Origin: Palsa-504 sp963742795
GTDB taxonomy: Bacteria; Actinomycetota; Actinomycetes; Streptosporangiales; Streptosporangiaceae
Direction: 5' to 3'
DNA length: 64,000 nt
NCBI GenBank assembly: GCA_963742795.1
Contig: CAVUNL010000003.1
Span: 186,001-250,000 of the forward strand
The notes beneath the pieces are model-generated. The model had not been told where the DNA came from and did not search any database. It worked only from the letters and a program-made list of their open reading frames with translations. This document shows positions 1-8,226 of the stretch, one piece after another. Position 1 is the stretch's first letter. Each line of letters begins with the position of its first letter. Position numbers and translations under genes: made by a program.

Positions 1-84
1 CGTCATCTCATCGCCCGCCCGGGAGGCCGCGGTGCCGCCCAGGTACGTCCACAGCGCCCGCCCCAGCGCGTAACTGGATTTCAC
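1..84 (-). CDS. MFS efflux transporter, N-terminal fragment (cut by window edge)
   Basis: Reading leftwards from a GTG at 84, the frame stays open to the window edge and gives 28 residues. The stretch ALWTYLGGTAASRAGDEM resembles the short cytoplasmic lead-in and first helix of actinobacterial drug-efflux MFS proteins. It is divergent from the CGNR-type regulator at 109, an arrangement common for a pump and its local regulator. Only the start is visible, so the family call rests on 28 residues and is an inference. Confidence 0.5.
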   Translation of the reverse strand, partial: MKSSYALGRALWTYLGGTAASRAGDEMT

Positions 85-94
85 AAAAACACGT

Positions 95-100
95 TACACT
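95..100 (+). promoter_or_regulatory. Putative -10 box (TACACT) of a leaderless transcript
   Basis: TACACT ends 8 nt before the GTG at 109. A start of transcription about 7 nt downstream of the box would fall almost on the start codon, and no Shine-Dalgarno-like sequence precedes the GTG. No convincing -35 box is seen at the usual distance. Confidence 0.4.
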
Positions 101-108
101 AGCCATCC

Positions 109-702
109 GTGACCAGTCAGACGGCCCTGCTCGGGGGCAATGTACACGACGCCGCGCAGCGCGCGGCGGACATCCTCGCCGTCCTGCTGCCCCGGGCGGG
201 CAACCGGCTCGCGCCGGGCAGCCCCGGCGAGCGCGACGCGGTGATCGAGGTGCTAGACGCGCACGGCGAGCCGTCGCCGGTGGAACTCTCCCCGGCCGAC
301 CTTGAGGGACTGCGCCAGGCCGCGCTCGAGCTGCGGGAAGTGTTCACCGCCGGGGACGTCGCCGCGGCCGCGGACCGGATCAACGGCCTGCTCGCCGGGC
401 GCGCCCGTCCGCCTCGGCTGACCGCGCACGGCGGCGCGTCCGGCTGGCACTTGCACGTGGACAGCAGCGACGACGCCCCGTGGGGCGAATGGTTGCTCAC
501 CTCATCCGCCCTGGCGCTGGCCGTGCTGCTGGCCGAGCGGCAGGCTCCGCCGGCCGGGATCTGCGCCTCGCCGGCGTGCGGCAGGCCGTTCGTGAACGTG
601 GGCCGGGGCAGCGCGCGACGCTACTGCTCGGCCGCCTGCGGCACCCGCCAGCGGGTGGCCGCGCACCGTCAGGTGAATCGTGGTACCGCTATGAAAGGCT
701 AA
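109..702 (+). CDS. CGNR zinc finger / ABATE-domain regulator
   Basis: This 197-residue protein has the layout of the actinobacterial ABATE-CGNR family (old DUF1470), proposed stress-type transcription regulators. The N-terminal 140 residues form the helical ABATE-like part. The C-terminal zinc finger has Cys152-x4-Cys157 and Cys173-x3-Cys177 followed by GTRQRVAAHR, the position of the family's CGNR motif, here reading CGTR. The GTG start at 109 has no ribosome binding site but has a -10-like box just upstream. The gene is divergent from an MFS fragment and is followed after 4 nt by an aldo/keto reductase, so the two probably share a transcript. DNA binding is inferred from family membership. 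Confidence 0.75.
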   Translation: MTSQTALLGGNVHDAAQRAADILAVLLPRAGNRLAPGSPGERDAVIEVLDAHGEPSPVELSPADLEGLRQAALELREVFTAGDVAAAADRINGLLAGRARPPRLTAHGGASGWHLHVDSSDDAPWGEWLLTSSALALAVLLAERQAPPAGICASPACGRPFVNVGRGSARRYCSAACGTRQRVAAHRQVNRGTAMKG

Positions 703-706
703 GCGT

Positions 707-1723
707 ATGGAATACGTCAACCTGGGCCGTTCGGGCCTGTCGGTAAGCCGCCTCTGCCTGGGCACGATGAACTTCGGGCCGCTGACCCCGCCCGCCGAGG
801 CGCACGCGATCATGGATCACGCGCACGAGATCGGCATCAACTTCGTCGACACCGCCAACCGCTACGGCGGCGCGCAAAGCCCGCCCGGCCAGCTCGCGCA
901 GCTGGGGGAGTCGCACGCGGGCTGGACCGAGGAGATCATCGGCGACTGGTTCGCGGGCGGCGGCGGGCGGCGGGAGCGGACCGTGCTCGCCACCAAGCTC
1001 TACGGGGCGATGGGGGACTGGCCCAACGAGGGCCGGCTGTCCGCGCTGAACATCCGGCGCGCTTGCGACGCGTCGCTGCGCCGGCTCCGGACCGACCACA
1101 TCGACCTGTACCAGATGCACCACATCGACCGGGACACCATGTGGGACGAGATCTGGCAGGCGATGGAGGTCCTCGTCGCCCAGGGCAAGATCATCTACGT
1201 CGGCTCGTCCAACTTCGCGGGCTGGCACATTGCGCAGGCCAATGACACCGCGGCCGTACGCGGGTTCTTCGGCCTGGTCAGTGAGCAGTCCATCTACAAC
1301 CTGCTGACCAGGGAGATCGAACTCGAGGTACTGCCCGCGGCGATCGAGTACGGCGTCGGCGTCATCCCGTGGTCCCCGCTGGAGGGCGGCCTGCTCGGCG
1401 GCGTGCTCCGCAAGGAGCGTTCTGCTGGTGAGGGCAGGCGCCGCCTGGCGGGCCGGGCCCGGGAAACGCTCGAGCAGCACCGTGAGCAGATCGCGCGCTA
1501 CGAGGACCTGTGCGACGAACTCGGCGAGGAGCCGGCCAACGTAGCGCTGGCCTGGCTGCTGCACCAGGAGGGTGTCACCGGGCCGATCATCGGGCCGCGC
1601 ACCCTCGCCCAGCTCGACGACGCGCAGCGCGCGGTGACCCTGGAACTCGGCGACGACGTGCTCAAGCGGCTCGACGACCTGTTCCCCGGATACCGCCCCG
1701 CCCCGGAGCACTACGCCTGGTGA
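707..1723 (+). CDS. Aldo/keto reductase
   Basis: 338 residues with the (beta/alpha)8 aldo/keto reductase plan, expected to reduce aldehydes or ketones with NADPH in the cytoplasm. The N-terminal LGRSGLSVSRLCLGTMNFG is the classic opening. The catalytic tetrad can be placed at Asp48 and Tyr53 (VDTANRY), Lys97 (ATKLYG) and His138 (LYQMHH). SSNF near residue 165 and the C-terminal GPIIGPRT stretch fit the cofactor site. It starts 4 nt after the CGNR regulator gene. The substrate is not predictable. Full length for the family. Confidence 0.9.
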   Translation: MEYVNLGRSGLSVSRLCLGTMNFGPLTPPAEAHAIMDHAHEIGINFVDTANRYGGAQSPPGQLAQLGESHAGWTEEIIGDWFAGGGGRRERTVLATKLYGAMGDWPNEGRLSALNIRRACDASLRRLRTDHIDLYQMHHIDRDTMWDEIWQAMEVLVAQGKIIYVGSSNFAGWHIAQANDTAAVRGFFGLVSEQSIYNLLTREIELEVLPAAIEYGVGVIPWSPLEGGLLGGVLRKERSAGEGRRRLAGRARETLEQHREQIARYEDLCDELGEEPANVALAWLLHQEGVTGPIIGPRTLAQLDDAQRAVTLELGDDVLKRLDDLFPGYRPAPEHYAW

Positions 1724-1806
1724 GCTTGGCCAGCACCGCGCCGCAGACCCCTCGTCTGCTGCGGGACCGGTCCGGCGTGACTGTTCTTCCGCCGGCCTGA
1801 TCCGGG

Positions 1807-2616
1807 CTACGGTTTGCGGCCGACCCCGCAATAGGAGTAGATCTCGACCGGCTCCGCGCCGGGGTCGGGTCGCCAGTGCGGCACCGGCACCAGACCGGGC
1901 TCCACCAGCTCCAGGCCTTCGAAGAAGGGGGCGAACCGCGCGGGGCTGCGCAGGTAGTAGGGAACCGCGCCGCTGTCGTTGTAACCCTGCTGGGCCGTCT
2001 TGAACGCCTCGTTGGTGTCGGCGCCGTCGTAGAGCGCGAAGTAGCTGCCCGACGGCAGGCCGGCCTGCAGGCGGGCCACGATCGGGTAGGCCTCGTCGTC
2101 GGTGAAATGGCCCATGATCCCCATCAGCATGAGGGCGATGGGCTGCTTGAAATCGAGCAGGCTAGCGGCGGTGTCCAGGATCGCGCCCGGGTTCCGGATG
2201 TCGGCATCGAGGTATTCGACCGCGCCTTCGGGCGCGCTGGTCAGCAGGGCCCGGGCGTGCGCCAGGACCAGCGGATCGTTGTCCACGTAAACGATCTTGC
2301 TCTCGGGAGCCACCCGCTGGGCGACCTGGTGGGTGTTGTCCGCCGTGGGGAGACCCGTACCGATGTCCAGGAACTGCCGGATTCCGGCCTCTCCGGCCAG
2401 GTACCTGACGGCGCGGGTGAGAAAGCCCCGCGAGCTGCGGGCCACCACGGTGATGCCCGGGAAGATCTCGCGATACTGGTCACCGGCCACCCGGTCGACG
2501 GCGTAGTTGTCCTTGCCGCCGAGCCAGTAGTTCCAGATCCGGGCCGAGTGCGGCACCGTGGTATCGATCGCGGTCCCGGCGGTTTCGCCTTGCGTCGCGG
2601 AGTGCTGGTCAGTCAC
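1807..2616 (-). CDS. SAM-dependent methyltransferase, DUF574 family
   Basis: A 269-residue protein of the PF04672 (DUF574) family that is expanded in actinomycetes. SARIWNYWLGGKDNYAVDR near the start and FLDIGTGLPT are family signatures; the latter is the SAM-binding loop. The GTG at 2616 is preferred because GAGGGA stands 5 nt before it; a longer reading from a GTG at 2649 would overlap the upstream HTH gene by 4 nt (GTGA). It follows the HTH-DUF5753 gene on the same strand. The methyl acceptor is unknown. Confidence 0.85.
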   Translation of the reverse strand: MTDQHSATQGETAGTAIDTTVPHSARIWNYWLGGKDNYAVDRVAGDQYREIFPGITVVARSSRGFLTRAVRYLAGEAGIRQFLDIGTGLPTADNTHQVAQRVAPESKIVYVDNDPLVLAHARALLTSAPEGAVEYLDADIRNPGAILDTAASLLDFKQPIALMLMGIMGHFTDDEAYPIVARLQAGLPSGSYFALYDGADTNEAFKTAQQGYNDSGAVPYYLRSPARFAPFFEGLELVEPGLVPVPHWRPDPGAEPVEIYSYCGVGRKP

Positions 2617-2645
2617 GGGAATCCCTCGGGGGTTGGGGTCGGACC

Positions 2646-3527
2646 TCACGTTTCCTTGATGATCTCGGCCAGGAACTGCGGGGTCTGAGCGGGAGTGAGA
2701 GCCTCGGTGGACAGGTTGTTCATGACCTCGAGGTAGTGATCCACGTCTTCGCGTTTATCCAGGTAGAGGGCGCTAGTGAGCTGTTCGATGTACACCACGT
2801 CCGGCACGTCGTCATCACCGAAGCGCAGCACGCTGAACGACCCGCCGGCCGCGGCGTGCCCGCCCCGGCTGAACGGTACCACCTGAATGGTAACGTGACG
2901 CAGTTCGGAAACCTCGATGAGCCGGTTCAGTTGGCCCCGCATCACCGCCTGGCCTCCGAAGGGACGGCGCAGCGCCCCTTCGTCGAGGACCGCCCACACC
3001 TGCGGCGGCCGGGGACCGGTGAGCAGATCCTGGCGTTTGAGGCGCAGGCCCACCCGCCGGTCGATCTCGTCGGCGGGCGCGCCGGTGTTGTCGAGCAGGG
3101 TGACGGCGCGGGCATAGGCCTCGGTCTGGAACAAGCCGTGCACGAACTGCAGCTCGAACGCGCGGATGACCGAGGCGGCGGCCTCGAGGCCGAGATACTC
3201 TTCGAACCAGTCGGTCATGATGTCGCCGCCGTACTTGGACCACCAGCCCGGGGCATTCGCCTGCCGGGCCAGCGTCATCAGGCCGCCCCGGGTCTCCTCG
3301 TCGGTGATTCCGTACAGGTCGAGCAGATCGGCGACGTCGCGTTCCTTGAACCCGACCTTGCCGTTCTCCATGCGGCTGATCTTCGACCGGGACGCCCGGA
3401 TCTCGTAGCCTGCCCGGTCCGGCGAGATGCCGGCCGCCTCGCGGAAGCGGTGCAGCTGGTTGCCGAGGATCATGCGCGGCACGGTGGGGCCGGATATGTC
3501 GGCAGGTGGCTCGTCGTCCGTGCTCAT
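2646..3527 (-). CDS. XRE-type HTH regulator with DUF5753 domain
   Basis: 293 residues. An HTH of the XRE type spans about residues 20-75 (LGNQLHRFREAAGIS, then SKISRMENGK). The rest is the DUF5753 domain, with the typical WWSKYGG, GLFQTEAYARA and LDEGALRRPFGG segments. Proteins of this type in actinomycetes are usually paired with a small DUF397 protein, and one is encoded 120 bp upstream on the same strand. In Streptomyces such pairs affect development, but the target here is unknown. The start ATG at 3527 fits the family length. Confidence 0.88.
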   Translation of the reverse strand: MSTDDEPPADISGPTVPRMILGNQLHRFREAAGISPDRAGYEIRASRSKISRMENGKVGFKERDVADLLDLYGITDEETRGGLMTLARQANAPGWWSKYGGDIMTDWFEEYLGLEAAASVIRAFELQFVHGLFQTEAYARAVTLLDNTGAPADEIDRRVGLRLKRQDLLTGPRPPQVWAVLDEGALRRPFGGQAVMRGQLNRLIEVSELRHVTIQVVPFSRGGHAAAGGSFSVLRFGDDDVPDVVYIEQLTSALYLDKREDVDHYLEVMNNLSTEALTPAQTPQFLAEIIKET

Positions 3528-3647
3528 CCTCGCTCCGAGAGCCGATAGGTTGACGCCCAGTGCCGCTCGCCCTGCCGACCGGTCACCGCCGTGCCGACGC
3601 CGGCCGTAAGCCCGAACGACAACGGCGGATGCACATGCAGCACAATA

Positions 3648-3950
3648 TCACTGCGCTACCGTACCGTCATGGCACCATAAGTGACATATGGGTAATAACG
3701 TGACACTACCACCGGGGTTCGGGTACAAGTCATCGAACTCGCCGTTCTTCACCCCGGTCAAGAACGCCGTGATCTCGGCTCGCGTGTAAATCAGCGCCGG
3801 TCCCGAAGGGTGCCGGGAATTGCGGAGGGCGATCGCGCCATCACCAAGCTCGGCGACCTCGACACAGCTCCCGCTGGGATTGCTCGCCGTGCTCTTGCGC
3901 CACCCCGCGGAGACCAGCTGATCAGCCGGGATGCCGTTGTTGAACTGCAT
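3648..3950 (-). CDS. DUF397 small protein
   Basis: 100 residues, with the DUF397 core WRKSTASNPSGSCVEVAEL, then VALRNS-like IALRNSRHPSGPAL and TRAEITAFLTGVKNGEFD. These small proteins are partners of HTH-DUF5753 regulators, one of which is encoded just downstream on the same strand. The last 25 residues, after the canonical end at about residue 75, are not typical and may be read-through of an older stop. Start ATG at 3950, preceded by GGAG-like bases. Confidence 0.85.
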   Translation of the reverse strand: MQFNNGIPADQLVSAGWRKSTASNPSGSCVEVAELGDGAIALRNSRHPSGPALIYTRAEITAFLTGVKNGEFDDLYPNPGGSVTLLPICHLWCHDGTVAQ

Positions 3951-4366
3951 CGTTCTCCTTGCTTCTCATTTTGTGGGAATGGAGACCCCCCGCGCGGCCG
4001 GCCCCATGGCCGGGGCGTCCACCGTCTGCGGAGTGCAGCCTAACAGAGCAAATGCAAATGCATCCGAACATGCAGCCAAGTCGTGACACCGTCATGGGTA
4101 TCCGAGCCTGGCCTGCGACGAGAGCCGTACGCCGCCGTTCAGAGTAGCTCAGGGTAGTGATTCGATCCCGTTTGGTGACAGGGTGGGCGCCGCGTCCGGG
4201 CCGCCTGATATGGTCGCACCTCGTGACCGAGGGTGTTTGCGTGACGCAGTTCACAGCCGGTAGAACGCGCGGACTCGCCCAGCCGCCCACCCGTAACGAT
4301 CCCGTAGCGCTCGATTCCTAGCCTGGAATTGTAGATAGCAAGGAAAAGCGCACAAAGGGGTGCGAA
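3951..4366. other. Intergenic region without a convincing gene
   Basis: These 416 bases separate the DUF397 gene from a small membrane protein gene. A tandem GCAAAT repeat lies at 4048-4059. Open frames across the stretch lack ribosome binding sites and actinobacterial codon bias. It must hold the promoter of the leftward DUF397 gene, but no clear -35/-10 pair is seen. Confidence 0.4.
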
Positions 4367-4591
4367 ATGATTCAACGGGGACTATTCTGCGCCGCCGCTG
4401 CGGTAATGGTCTGCGCCATCGGCGCGGCCGTGCTCCAGCTAGCGGTCCTGATTCTCGGCATGTCTTCTCCGATCGCGATTACCGTGATCACCCTCGTGGC
4501 CCTCGCCGGTCTCAATTCGCTGCGCCGACGCCTGCGCGCCACCGCCCGGCACCGATTCGGCCCGAGAAACCCGCATGGCATCCACCGCTAA
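4367..4591 (+). CDS. Small membrane protein, unknown
   Basis: A 74-residue protein with two predicted hydrophobic segments, about residues 5-28 and 32-50, followed by a very basic tail (RRRLRATARHRFGPR). The ATG has AAAGGGG 6 nt upstream, a good ribosome binding site. No family is recognised. It stands alone between a DUF397 gene and a leftward nitroreductase operon. The basic tail suggests a cytoplasmic C-terminus by the positive-inside rule. It could be a chance frame, but the strong hydrophobicity and binding site argue for a real gene. Confidence 0.5.
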   Translation: MIQRGLFCAAAAVMVCAIGAAVLQLAVLILGMSSPIAITVITLVALAGLNSLRRRLRATARHRFGPRNPHGIHR

Positions 4592-4724
4592 ACCGCCGAT
4601 AAATGCCGCCCATCCGATAGAGCTGTCGTCCCTACCGGGACCTCTAATGGGCTTGGGGCACACATGCCCCTGTGGAGGAGCATGCCAACTCCGCCACCAT
4701 CCGCCCTGCCCGCCGCGCAACGGA

Positions 4725-4774
4725 GTGAAACCCGGGTTTCACTTGGCTAGAGCGTAGTGAAACCCGGTTTTCAT
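4725..4774. repeat. Double palindrome repeat, copy 1
   Basis: A perfect 18-bp palindrome GTGAAACCCGGGTTTCAC (4725-4742) is followed by a 14-bp spacer containing TAGAGCG and an imperfect copy of the palindrome (4757-4774). A second copy of the whole unit, in inverted orientation, is at 56626-56675 between mftR and mftE. The rest of 4592-4899 shows no gene. Confidence 0.75.
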
Positions 4775-4899
4775 TCGCTTCGGGCCGTCACCTCGGAGCC
4801 CGTCTGCACCGAGAGCCATTGAAGCAACACCGGCACCATATCCGCGTAGCCCGAGTACGGATGAGTGGACTACCGGTTACCAAAGACGGGGCCCGCGTG

Positions 4900-5409
4900 C
4901 TACCAGTGGCCGCGGTGGACGACGTCGCTGAACGGCCGCCGGTCCGGATTGCGGATCGGGGCCAGCGGCCGGTCGGCCGGATAGCCGAGCGAGATGAGGA
5001 AGGCCCAGTCACGGTCCTCGGGAAAGCCCAGTAGCTCGCGGGCCAGCGGCAAGTCGGCCACGCCGGCGTGACAGCTGCCGATGCCAAGGTCGGCGGCGGC
5101 CAGCAGCATGGCCATGGTCGCCTGGCCCAGGTCGAGCTGGGCTCGGCTGAACGCGTTGTCGGCCGGGGGCCCGATCACCGCGATGGTGGCGGCCGAGCCG
5201 GCCACGTGACCGGCGCCGCGCCAGACCCCGGCCAGCGCCCGGAGCTGCTCACGATCGGTGACGACGATGAAGTCCCACGGCTGCCAGTTCTGCGAGGACG
5301 GGGCCCGGCGACCCGCCTCGAGGATCTGGTCCAGGTCGGCCGCTGGTATCGGGCGGTCGGCGAAGGACCGGACGTTGCGGCGTGAGGTGATCGCGTCCCA
5401 GGTTTCCAT
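4900..5409 (-). CDS. Nitroreductase family protein
   Basis: 169 residues of the FMN-dependent nitroreductase fold. ITSRRNVRSFADRPIP at the N-terminus and RRAPSSQNWQPWDF (about residues 34-47) are the family's FMN-contact signatures; LGIGSCHAG and FLISLGYPA follow in the usual order. The ATG at 5409 has GAGG 5 nt upstream and starts 7 nt after the dehydrogenase stop, so the gene ends a three-gene leftward operon with the WYL regulator. Likely an NAD(P)H-linked reductase or dehydrogenase in the cytoplasm; the substrate is unknown. Confidence 0.88.
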   Translation of the reverse strand: METWDAITSRRNVRSFADRPIPAADLDQILEAGRRAPSSQNWQPWDFIVVTDREQLRALAGVWRGAGHVAGSAATIAVIGPPADNAFSRAQLDLGQATMAMLLAAADLGIGSCHAGVADLPLARELLGFPEDRDWAFLISLGYPADRPLAPIRNPDRRPFSDVVHRGHW

Positions 5410-5416
5410 GCTGGCC

Positions 5417-6529
5417 TCAGCTTTCGGGTGCGTAGGGCGGGCTCGGGGGTTCGCCCCACCAGCCGCGCAGGAACTGTCCGGCTCGGTCGCAGGCACCGGC
5501 CAGCGGGCCGGACGGGTGACCGAGCGCCTCGCGGATGAGGCCGCCTATCGTGGCCTCGACGTCGGCCAGGACCTGGTCCGGGGTCGCGTCGGCCGCCGAC
5601 CGGTAGCCGATGACCGCGCCCGCGTTGCAGACGAAGTCGGGCAGCGCCACGATGCCGCGCTGGCCCAGCACGTCGGCGCCCGCCGCGGTGAAGGGCACGT
5701 TCGCCGCGGGCGCGATGACCCGCACGCCCGGCGGCAGGGATCGGGCGGCCCGGGCGCTGATCACCCCGGGCCGGGTGCCGGGGACGATCACGTCGGCGTC
5801 GACCGCCGTGAACAGGTCACCGGGCGGCCCGACCGCACCTCCATAGCGCAGGACGCAGGCATCGCCATGCGCGCTGCGCAGCGCGAGCAGTCTCTCGACG
5901 TCCAGCCCGGCCGGGTCGGCCGGGTCGGCCAGGCACCCGGCCACGGTGGACACCGCGGCCACTCGGCCGCCGCGGCGGGTGACCTCCCGGGCCACTCCGC
6001 CGCCCACCTTGCCGAACCCCTCGATGGCCACCGAACGACCGCTCCAGCCCCCGCCCCATCGGGCACTCAGCGCTGCCTCGGCCGCCGCCGCCACGCCGTA
6101 TCCGGTCAGCAGGTCCTCGAACGGCACTCCGTCCACCACGGCGCTGATCGCGGCAGGCGAGGCTCGGTGCTCGCGCAGCGGCGCGAAGTCCTCCTCGGCC
6201 GTGCCCATGTCGGGTCCGGTGAGCAGCCGGCCGCTGTCGGCCAGCGGAGCGATCTCGGCGCAGAACCGGGCCATCAGCGCGGCCTTGCCCAGGCGATCCG
6301 ACGGATCCCCGCGCACGCCCGCCTTGGCCCCGCCCGTCTGCTCGCCTAGCGCGGCGAACTTGTAGGTCATCGCCCGGGCCAGCAACGCCACCTCGGCCAC
6401 GCTGACGTCTGGCGCCAGCCGGGTGCCTCCGGCGGACTCCGGCACGCCAGGCAGGTCGAACACCACGAAGCCGGGGACCGAGCTGAGCTCGAGAATTTCC
6501 GGACCACCGGGACGCGGTTTGTCTGTCAT
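5417..6529 (-). CDS. Glu/Leu/Phe/Val dehydrogenase family protein
   Basis: 370 residues. The N-terminal domain carries TGGAKAG with the substrate Lys69 and GPDMGT with Asp107. The NAD-binding domain has the Rossmann motif GFGKVG at 171-176. These are the marks of oxidative deaminases of amino acids. The ATG at 6529 follows GAGAGGG and overlaps the WYL regulator stop by 4 nt (ATGA). A longer upstream frame exists but is antisense-like and has no binding site. Specificity among Glu, Leu, Phe and Val cannot be read. Co-transcription with a nitroreductase is unusual and may point to a specialised substrate. Confidence 0.85.
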   Translation of the reverse strand: MTDKPRPGGPEILELSSVPGFVVFDLPGVPESAGGTRLAPDVSVAEVALLARAMTYKFAALGEQTGGAKAGVRGDPSDRLGKAALMARFCAEIAPLADSGRLLTGPDMGTAEEDFAPLREHRASPAAISAVVDGVPFEDLLTGYGVAAAAEAALSARWGGGWSGRSVAIEGFGKVGGGVAREVTRRGGRVAAVSTVAGCLADPADPAGLDVERLLALRSAHGDACVLRYGGAVGPPGDLFTAVDADVIVPGTRPGVISARAARSLPPGVRVIAPAANVPFTAAGADVLGQRGIVALPDFVCNAGAVIGYRSAADATPDQVLADVEATIGGLIREALGHPSGPLAGACDRAGQFLRGWWGEPPSPPYAPES

Positions 6530-7530
6530 GCCCTCTCCGATCGGCGCTCTGCCGCATGGTAGCGCCCCAGGATCTGGCGGGCCGTGGCCACCAGCCCGGC
6601 CCGGACCGAGGGCGGGGCCAGGACCTCCACCTGGTCCCCGAAGCCGGCCAGGCGGTGGGCGGCGGCCCGTTCGTGCTCGAAGGAGAGCGTCAGCACCCGC
6701 CAGCCGTGCTCGTCGGGCGGCAGCGCCGCCGCCAGCGCCGGCCCGGCGGCCTGGCCGAACACCTCGCCGAGGATGGCCAGCGCCCGGGGCGAGGCGCGGA
6801 GCGTGACCGGGAGCCGGGGACGGCTGGCCTCGAACTCGGCCGACCACTGCCGCCAGAACGCGGCCAGCTCGAAGCCGGCCGGACGCTCGAACGACTCGGC
6901 CAGCGGCCGGGCCGAGGCGATCCGCGCGACCCGGAACACCCGGACCCCGGGCCGATCATGAACGCAGCCCGCAGGCGCTGCCACCAGGTACCACAGGCCC
7001 GCCTTGTTCACCAGGCCGAGCGGCCCGACCACACGCGCCTCGGCATCGCCGGCGTCGCCGGGCGCGCGGTACCCGAGGGCTAGCCGCCGGCCGGACCGCA
7101 GGGCCAGGGCCAGGTCTCGCAGGCAGGGGACATTCTCCTGGCTGCCGAACCAGCGCGGCATGTCCAGGTGGACGAGCGCGGCCCCGGTCAGGTCCGGACC
7201 CCCGGCGGTGACCCGGATCTGGCGCTGCGCCGCGTCCAGGGCCGCGTCGAGCCCGAGTTCGCGCAGGACACCGGGCACGCCCAGGATGAGCAGCGCCTCG
7301 GCCTCGTCGGGCCGCAGCCCGCGCAGCGGGAACCGGTACCCCTCCATGAGGCGGCATCCGCCGCCCGGACCGGACTCGGTGAGCACGGGCACGCCCGCCG
7401 CCACCAGCGCCTCCAGGTCGCGGTAGACGGTCCGGACCGACACCTCGAGCTCGGCCGCGATCGCCTGGGCCGTCGCCTGGCCGCGCGCCTGCAGCAGCAG
7501 GACCAAGGACAGCAGCCGGTCGGCGCGCAC
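6526..7530 (-). CDS. WYL-domain HTH regulator (YafY type)
   Basis: 334 residues. A winged HTH_11 domain covers about residues 1-60 (RADRLLSLVLLLQARGQATAQ, then SVRTVYRDLEALVAAG). The WYL domain follows at about 140-215, with GLVNKAGLWYLVA. A WCX-like C-terminal part ends the protein. WYL regulators sense nucleic acid or small ligands and act as repressors or activators. The gene is divergent from a PNPOx-like gene, and a perfect inverted repeat at 7551-7571 lies between them. It leads the operon with the dehydrogenase and nitroreductase. Confidence 0.9.
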   Translation of the reverse strand: MRADRLLSLVLLLQARGQATAQAIAAELEVSVRTVYRDLEALVAAGVPVLTESGPGGGCRLMEGYRFPLRGLRPDEAEALLILGVPGVLRELGLDAALDAAQRQIRVTAGGPDLTGAALVHLDMPRWFGSQENVPCLRDLALALRSGRRLALGYRAPGDAGDAEARVVGPLGLVNKAGLWYLVAAPAGCVHDRPGVRVFRVARIASARPLAESFERPAGFELAAFWRQWSAEFEASRPRLPVTLRASPRALAILGEVFGQAAGPALAAALPPDEHGWRVLTLSFEHERAAAHRLAGFGDQVEVLAPPSVRAGLVATARQILGRYHAAERRSERA

Positions 7531-7550
7531 CGGTCAAGGCTAGCCGCAGT

Positions 7551-7571
7551 CGCTGACACCAGATGTCAGCG
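7551..7571. promoter_or_regulatory. Inverted repeat, probable operator of the WYL regulator
   Basis: CGCTGACA and TGTCAGCG are perfect complements separated by 5 bp (CCAGA), in the 63-bp gap between divergent genes. TGACA/TGTCA arms are common in operators of YafY-type regulators. Assignment to this regulator is by position only. Confidence 0.6.
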
Positions 7572-7593
7572 ATACGCCGATAGCGTCCCCGAC

Positions 7594-8073
7594 ATGATCA
7601 CCTGGACCGAATTCGAACAGCACCAGCCCTTCCTGGCGGGCGCGGGCCGCAAGCAGATCTACCAGTTCGGCATCGGCCTGGCCTTCCTGGCCACCATCCG
7701 CCCGGACGGCGGCCCGCGAGTGCACCCGGTCTGCCCGGTCATCAGCGTGGCCGGGCTGCACCTGCTCATCAAGGCGGGACCGAAGCAGCAGGACCTGCGC
7801 CGGGACGGGCGTTGCGCGCTGCACAGCGAGACATGCCCCCCGCCGCGTCACGACGACGGCTTCGCGATCACCGGGCGCGCCCGGGAGGTAACCGACGCCG
7901 AGACCGCCGGCATGGTCCGTCGGCAGGTCCTGGCCGAACGCGACGGGAAGGTCTGGCCCGGCTTCGACGAGGAGGTCATCTTCGAACTCAGTGTAGAAAG
8001 ATGCCTGCTGATGCTGACCCAGGCCGACGGTCATTTCCCAGCCGGACCCACGATCTGGAGGGCAGCTCCGTGA
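7594..8073 (+). CDS. Pyridoxamine 5'-phosphate oxidase-like FMN-binding protein
   Basis: 159 residues with the split-barrel flavin fold of PNPOx-like proteins: FLATIRPDGGPRVHPVCPV near residues 28-46 is the barrel entry, followed by KQQDLRRDGRCALH and FAITGRAREV. Such proteins bind FMN, F420 or heme and are often stress-related oxidoreductases. The ATG at 7594 is preferred because it matches the family start. It is divergent from the WYL regulator, whose presumed operator lies in its promoter region. Not the true PdxH enzyme, which is longer. Confidence 0.82.
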   Translation: MITWTEFEQHQPFLAGAGRKQIYQFGIGLAFLATIRPDGGPRVHPVCPVISVAGLHLLIKAGPKQQDLRRDGRCALHSETCPPPRHDDGFAITGRAREVTDAETAGMVRRQVLAERDGKVWPGFDEEVIFELSVERCLLMLTQADGHFPAGPTIWRAAP

Positions 8074-8226
8074 ACCTGCCCGGGAACCCTGGCCGGCCCA
8101 GGGGGCCGCGCCCGCAAAGGCGGGGGACGGGCCTGGCAGGTAACCGGCGGGACCCTCCGGTATTGTTGCCTAGCGGTAACTCAGGGCTCGCCGGGTCTTG
8201 GGTCCGAGGGAAGGGTCAACGACACG

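Noticed and set aside
78..100. TTCACA as -35 box for the first gene
   Set aside because: It is only 9 bp from the TACACT box, far too close for a sigma-70 promoter.
4139..4375. Leftward 78-codon frame in the gap before the small membrane protein
   Set aside because: No ribosome binding site, atypical codon use and overlap with the start of a better-supported gene.
5258..6349. Rightward open frame across the dehydrogenase gene
   Set aside because: It is the antisense shadow of the amino-acid dehydrogenase and nitroreductase genes, with Arg/Gly-rich nonsense sequence.
8074..8226. Possible riboswitch before the MBL hydrolase
   Set aside because: GC-rich short stems are present, but no known riboswitch core could be recognised by eye.
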